The position numbers were made by a program, and so were the translations under genes. Of a stretch of 7,457 nucleotides of DNA, positions 4,498 to 7,457 are shown piece by piece; within the stretch, counting starts at the first letter, position 1; every line of letters begins with the position of its first letter. The notes beneath the pieces were generated by a model. It did no database searches. It was not told the DNA's origin and worked only from the letters and a program-made list of their open reading frames with translations. This DNA is from Flavobacteriales bacterium (GTDB lineage: Bacteria > Bacteroidota > Bacteroidia > Flavobacteriales > Flavobacteriaceae): NCBI GenBank assembly GCA_027003085.1, contig JALWYR010000057.1, forward strand, positions 1-7,457, written 5' to 3'.

Positions 4498-5271
4498 ATG
4501 AAAATAAACAAGTTCCTCAAATTTAAAAATAAACTTATCCGTCAAATATTTTTAGCAACACTCATTTTAACAATCTACGGATGTAATAATGATAATAATG
4601 TTTCGGCCGACAATCGAATTGTATCACAAAAACCCATAAGCATTGATAGCCGTAACACGATAAAGCAATCCGCGAATCGTTCTGCACAAAGCAAAGAAGG
4701 ATTTTTACATATTGATTTGGCTTCGATATACCATAACGGGAAATCATTAGTTATTCTGAATAAAGCCGGAGACACGGTTTATTATTTCAAAGAAAAACGG
4801 GTAATAATCAATGGGAAACCTTATGAAATAATTGATGACGAACATTTATACAAGCATCTTTTGTCCACCGATCATTATGATGCAGAATACGGCTTATTTA
4901 TAATGAAAGCCAAAGATTTGAATGATAAATTTTATCTGGTAAAAATAAACGGTAAAACGTATTTGATTGATAAAAGATACAAGGATATTTTGGAATTTAA
5001 AACCCCCGAACAATACATTATGGCCGGTTCGCCATACCTATATAAAAGGCCTCAAAACCCACTAAGAAAAGCACCCAACGATAGTGCTGAAATTATCAAG
5101 GATTATATGAAATACACTTACGTGCCCATAGAAATTAAAGGAGATTGGCTCAAAGTAAAAGACGACAAAGAATGCGTGCCTGGCGAGGGGCCATCCCAAA
5201 AAGACATTATCGGCTGGGTTAGGTGGAGAAAAAACGGGAAAATCATCCTTGATATCAGATTCGGATGTTAG
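4498..5271 (+). CDS. Lipoprotein with C-terminal SH3-like domain
   Basis: A 257-residue predicted lipoprotein. The signal peptide has a basic start (KINKFLKFKNKLIRQ), hydrophobic core IFLATLILTI and a lipobox-like IYGC with the acylated Cys at 29. Then comes an Asn/Ser-rich linker to about 65. Residues 66-180 are beta-rich with repeated short strands (VILNKAGDTVYYF, VIINGKPYEII, YLVKINGKTYLID). Residues 184-253 look like a bacterial SH3 domain: NPLRKAPND, then GDWLKVK, then GWVRWRKNGKIILDI. Such domains bind cell-wall peptides or other ligands. Cys226 and Cys257 could form a disulphide. The gene is visibly richer in A+T than pdxH and yceI, with many AAA, ATA and AAT codons, suggesting separate origin. 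Function unknown. Confidence 0.8.
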   Translation: MKINKFLKFKNKLIRQIFLATLILTIYGCNNDNNVSADNRIVSQKPISIDSRNTIKQSANRSAQSKEGFLHIDLASIYHNGKSLVILNKAGDTVYYFKEKRVIINGKPYEIIDDEHLYKHLLSTDHYDAEYGLFIMKAKDLNDKFYLVKINGKTYLIDKRYKDILEFKTPEQYIMAGSPYLYKRPQNPLRKAPNDSAEIIKDYMKYTYVPIEIKGDWLKVKDDKECVPGEGPSQKDIIGWVRWRKNGKIILDIRFGC

Positions 5272-5572
5272 CAACCTTCGGTAAACACCCCGATTATTGA
5301 TGTATTTTTTAAATTCTACACCTGCAACCGGTTCAACCGGAAAACCTAAAATATAAGATAAAAGTGATATATAACACTTATGTTTGGAAAATACCAAAAA
5401 CACCAAACATCAATTTTCACCAAAAGGATACGATAAAATCAAAACGGCTAATCAACACCCCCGAAAAGTTGCACCCACTAATTGAATTTGCAAAATTCCT
5501 TACGGGCTTGCATAAATATGGGTATATCCCCACATACCTTTTTTCGTATCTTTACCTCAAAACCCAAAAAAT
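5272..5572. other. Intergenic region without a credible gene
   Basis: About 300 AT-rich bases between the two lipoprotein genes. The only landmarks are a small palindrome CCGGTT-C-AACCGG (5328-5340), too weak and lacking a T-run to be a clear terminator, and a GGTAT/ATACC inverted pair (5521-5525/5534-5538) just upstream of the yceI promoter candidate. A 70-codon frame at 5364-5576 has no family resemblance and overlaps the yceI start, so I leave it out. Confidence 0.6.
5547..5554 (+). promoter_or_regulatory. Likely -7 box of the yceI-mpl unit
   Basis: TATCTTTA differs from TAnnTTTG in the last base and lies 18 bases before the ATG at 5573. Its context, CGTATCTTT, repeats the phoH promoter core at 1688-1696. 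No good -33 TTG is seen. The GGTAT/ATACC pair (5521-5538) sits where a regulator could bind. Confidence 0.4.
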
Positions 5573-6244
5573 ATGAAACGTTTAATTTTATTGTTATCCA
5601 TAAGCCTTTTTTCCTTGACCGGTTGTCAAAACGAAGGCAACTCCGGCAATTCCCCCGCCGCCACACCCCGGCAACAAAGCCCCGAAATAACCTCTCCGCC
5701 CAAACAAGTCCATTCACAGGCCCGTTTCACCGCCGATAGCTTAATAATCCGGTGGACGGCCTACAAAACAACGGCCAAAGTGCCCGTGAGCGGAACCTTC
5801 AAGGAATTTTCCTACCGGCTCAACACCAATGCAGATGCTCCCAACGCTTTGCTTGACAAGGCAAGTGTTAGCATCAAAAGCGCTTCGGTGTTTTCGGGAA
5901 ATGCCGGGCGCGACCAAATCCTGCGCGACGCTTTTTTCCAAATGATGATGGACACCAACCTCATCGAATTGCGAACCGCCGGATGGGAACCCACTACCAA
6001 TATTTTGCATACCGTTATACGAATGAATAACAGGGAAATCCCTGTCGATTTTACGGTTAAACAAAAAGACGGTTTCCTCCAAGGCGATGCCCGTATCGAC
6101 GTGGTCAAGCAATTCAAAGCCGGCCGGGCACTCTACAACCTGCACACCATGTGCGAAGACAAACATACGGGCAAAGACGGCGTGAGCAAAACCTGGCCCG
6201 ATGTGCAACTGCAATTCGAACTCTATTATCATCAAGACCATTAA
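5573..6244 (+). CDS. YceI-family lipoprotein
   Basis: A 223-residue predicted lipoprotein: signal peptide KRLILLLSISLFSLTGC with acylated Cys18, a Ser/Pro/Thr-rich linker to about 50, then a YceI-like lipocalin-fold barrel (about 50-220). Features typical of the family include IIRWTAYKTTAKVPVSGTFKEFSY (58-81), the VSIKSASVFSGNAGRDQILRDAFF block with the conserved Asn/Arg-Asp turn (99-122), and the DFTVKQKDGFLQGDARIDVVKQF strand pair. YceI proteins bind isoprenoid-like lipids in the periplasm. The ligand here is unknown. The Mur ligase gene begins 2 bases after its stop, so both are probably co-transcribed, a link to the envelope worth noting since cell-wall synthesis uses an isoprenoid carrier. 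That functional link is inference. Confidence 0.88.
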   Translation: MKRLILLLSISLFSLTGCQNEGNSGNSPAATPRQQSPEITSPPKQVHSQARFTADSLIIRWTAYKTTAKVPVSGTFKEFSYRLNTNADAPNALLDKASVSIKSASVFSGNAGRDQILRDAFFQMMMDTNLIELRTAGWEPTTNILHTVIRMNNREIPVDFTVKQKDGFLQGDARIDVVKQFKAGRALYNLHTMCEDKHTGKDGVSKTWPDVQLQFELYYHQDH

Positions 6245-6246
6245 AT

Positions 6247-7457
6247 ATGCCCCGCTTTCATTTTATCGCCATCGGCGGTAGTGCCATGCACAATTTGGCC
6301 CTTACGCTCCACGATAAGGGCTACACCGTTACGGGCAGCGACGATGAGATTTACGAACCCTCGCGTTCGCGCCTGGAACGGGCCGGTTTGCTGCCCGATA
6401 AATTGGGCTGGTTCCCCGGACGTATCACGCCGGATTTGGACGGTATCATCCTGGGTAAGCATGCACGGGCCGACAATCCCGAATTGCTCCGGGCGCGCGA
6501 GCTCGGCCTGCCCGTGTATTCCTATCCCGAATTTATCTACGAACAGTCGCGCGACAAACGCCGCGTGGTCATCGGCGGTTCCCATGGCAAAACCACCACC
6601 ACGGCCATACTGCTGCACGGCCTGGTGCGCAACGGTCGCCAACCCGATTTTATGGTGGGCTCCCAACTCAAAGGTTTCGACCGCATGATACGGCTTACCA
6701 ACAGCGCCGACACCATCGTGCTCGAAGGCGACGAATATCCCACTTCGCCCCTCGACGACCGGCCCAAATTTTTTCATTACCGCCCCCATATTGCCGTGCT
6801 CACGGGCATTGCCCTTGACCATATCAACGTGTTCAAAACACCCGAAAACTATGCCGCCCAATTCCGCCGGTTCATTACCGATTATATCGAACCCGGCGGA
6901 ACGCTTATCTACAACGCCGAAGACCCCGTGCTTCGCGACTTGGCCCGGCTCCGCCCCGACCTGAAAGTCATTCCCTACCGGACACCCGATTATCGTGTGG
7001 ACGACCGTCGTTTTACTTTGCTGTATGACGGACACGAATTTCCTTTGCGCATTTTCGGCCGCCACAATATGCAAAACCTTGCCGCCGCCGCCACCGCGGC
7101 ACAAGAACTGGGTATCGAACCCAAGGATTTCTACCGTGCCGTGCAGGATTTCGAAGGCGCATCCTTGCGTTTGGAAAAAATATTCGACAATGGCCGCTGT
7201 GTGATTTATCGCGACTTTGCCCACGCACCGTCCAAAGTGCGTGCTTCGGTGCAGGCGGTTCGCGAACTTTATCCCCACCGCCGGCTGAAAGCCGTTTTGG
7301 AACTGCACACATACAGCAGTTTGAGCAAGGAGTTTATTCCCAACTACCGCGGCAGTTTGGATGCGGCCGACCGGGCGGCCGTGTTTTATTCGCCCCACGC
7401 CGTAGCCATCAAACGCCTGCAACCCGTGGAACCGGAATTTATTCGTCAGTCTTTTGG
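6247..7457 (+). CDS. mpl: Mpl-type Mur ligase, cut by the window end
   Basis: First 403 residues of an ATP-dependent Mur ligase, open to the right edge with no stop. Mpl (UDP-N-acetylmuramate:L-alanyl-gamma-D-glutamyl-meso-diaminopimelate ligase) reattaches recycled murein tripeptide to UDP-MurNAc in the cytoplasm. Visible: N-terminal UDP-binding Rossmann start FIAIGGSAMHNLA (6-18), TGSDDEIYEPSRSRL, P-loop GGSHGKTTTT (110-119), LEGDEYPTSPLDDRPKFFHY (159-178), LDHINVF (190-196), GRHNMQNLAAA (271-281) and DFAHAPSKVRASV (323-335) followed by ELHTYSSLSKEF (352-363). The DEY...DDRPKF block separates Mpl-like enzymes from MurC, and the whole series is typical of the Bacteroidota version. Family length of about 450 implies some 50 residues are missing. 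Strict recycling activity is inferred from family. Confidence 0.9.
   Translation, partial: MPRFHFIAIGGSAMHNLALTLHDKGYTVTGSDDEIYEPSRSRLERAGLLPDKLGWFPGRITPDLDGIILGKHARADNPELLRARELGLPVYSYPEFIYEQSRDKRRVVIGGSHGKTTTTAILLHGLVRNGRQPDFMVGSQLKGFDRMIRLTNSADTIVLEGDEYPTSPLDDRPKFFHYRPHIAVLTGIALDHINVFKTPENYAAQFRRFITDYIEPGGTLIYNAEDPVLRDLARLRPDLKVIPYRTPDYRVDDRRFTLLYDGHEFPLRIFGRHNMQNLAAAATAAQELGIEPKDFYRAVQDFEGASLRLEKIFDNGRCVIYRDFAHAPSKVRASVQAVRELYPHRRLKAVLELHTYSSLSKEFIPNYRGSLDAADRAAVFYSPHAVAIKRLQPVEPEFIRQSF

Noticed and set aside
5364..5576. 70-codon plus-strand frame before yceI
   Set aside because: No family resemblance, AT-rich filler composition, and it overlaps the yceI promoter and start.
6241..7422. 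393-codon minus-strand frame opposite the Mpl-like ligase
   Set aside because: Despite its length it is an antisense shadow. The plus strand encodes an intact Mur ligase with all expected motifs, left unclosed only because the window ends.

Overview
The window looks like a chromosomal piece of a Bacteroidota bacterium with moderately high G+C. The evidence is the protein flavour (Bacteroidota-type Mpl-like Mur ligase, SH3-domain and YceI lipoproteins), good TAnnTTTG boxes (the Bacteroidota -7 promoter element) in front of genes, little Shine-Dalgarno signal, and intergenic repeats of types I recall from this phylum. No closer taxonomic call is supported by the sequence alone.

Layout: positions 1-909 contain no credible gene. 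This is an island of inverted repeats: a nested palindromic element (9-159), a MITE- or BIME-like imperfect palindrome (258-412), a hairpin of the 'GGAATGACA' repeat type (490-509), and a run of long perfect hairpins (591-822). It ends with a second copy of the right terminus of the first element (842-860). Next, on the minus strand, is an AT-rich VapB-VapC type II toxin-antitoxin pair (1547 to 910) coupled by a TGATG stop/start overlap. Divergent from it is a compact plus-strand cluster: phoH-like ATPase (TTG start), a 55-residue coiled-coil/membrane protein overlapping the phoH end, ribonuclease Z, and pyridoxamine 5'-phosphate oxidase. The gaps are -14, 7 and 3 bases, so this is almost certainly one operon.

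After pdxH comes an AT-rich lipoprotein gene with an SH3-like C-terminus, then about 300 bases without a credible gene. Last is a two-gene unit: a YceI-family lipoprotein and, 2 bases later, a Mur ligase of the Mpl type that runs off the right edge.

Functionally, the phoH/rnz part suggests RNA maturation, pdxH makes the cofactor PLP, and the Mpl-like ligase acts on peptidoglycan precursors. The VapBC pair and the SH3 lipoprotein differ in base composition from the housekeeping genes and look like accessory insertions. I did not find a clearly new multi-gene system. The points most worth checking are the dense repeat island next to the toxin-antitoxin pair and the small membrane protein embedded in the phoH-rnz operon.
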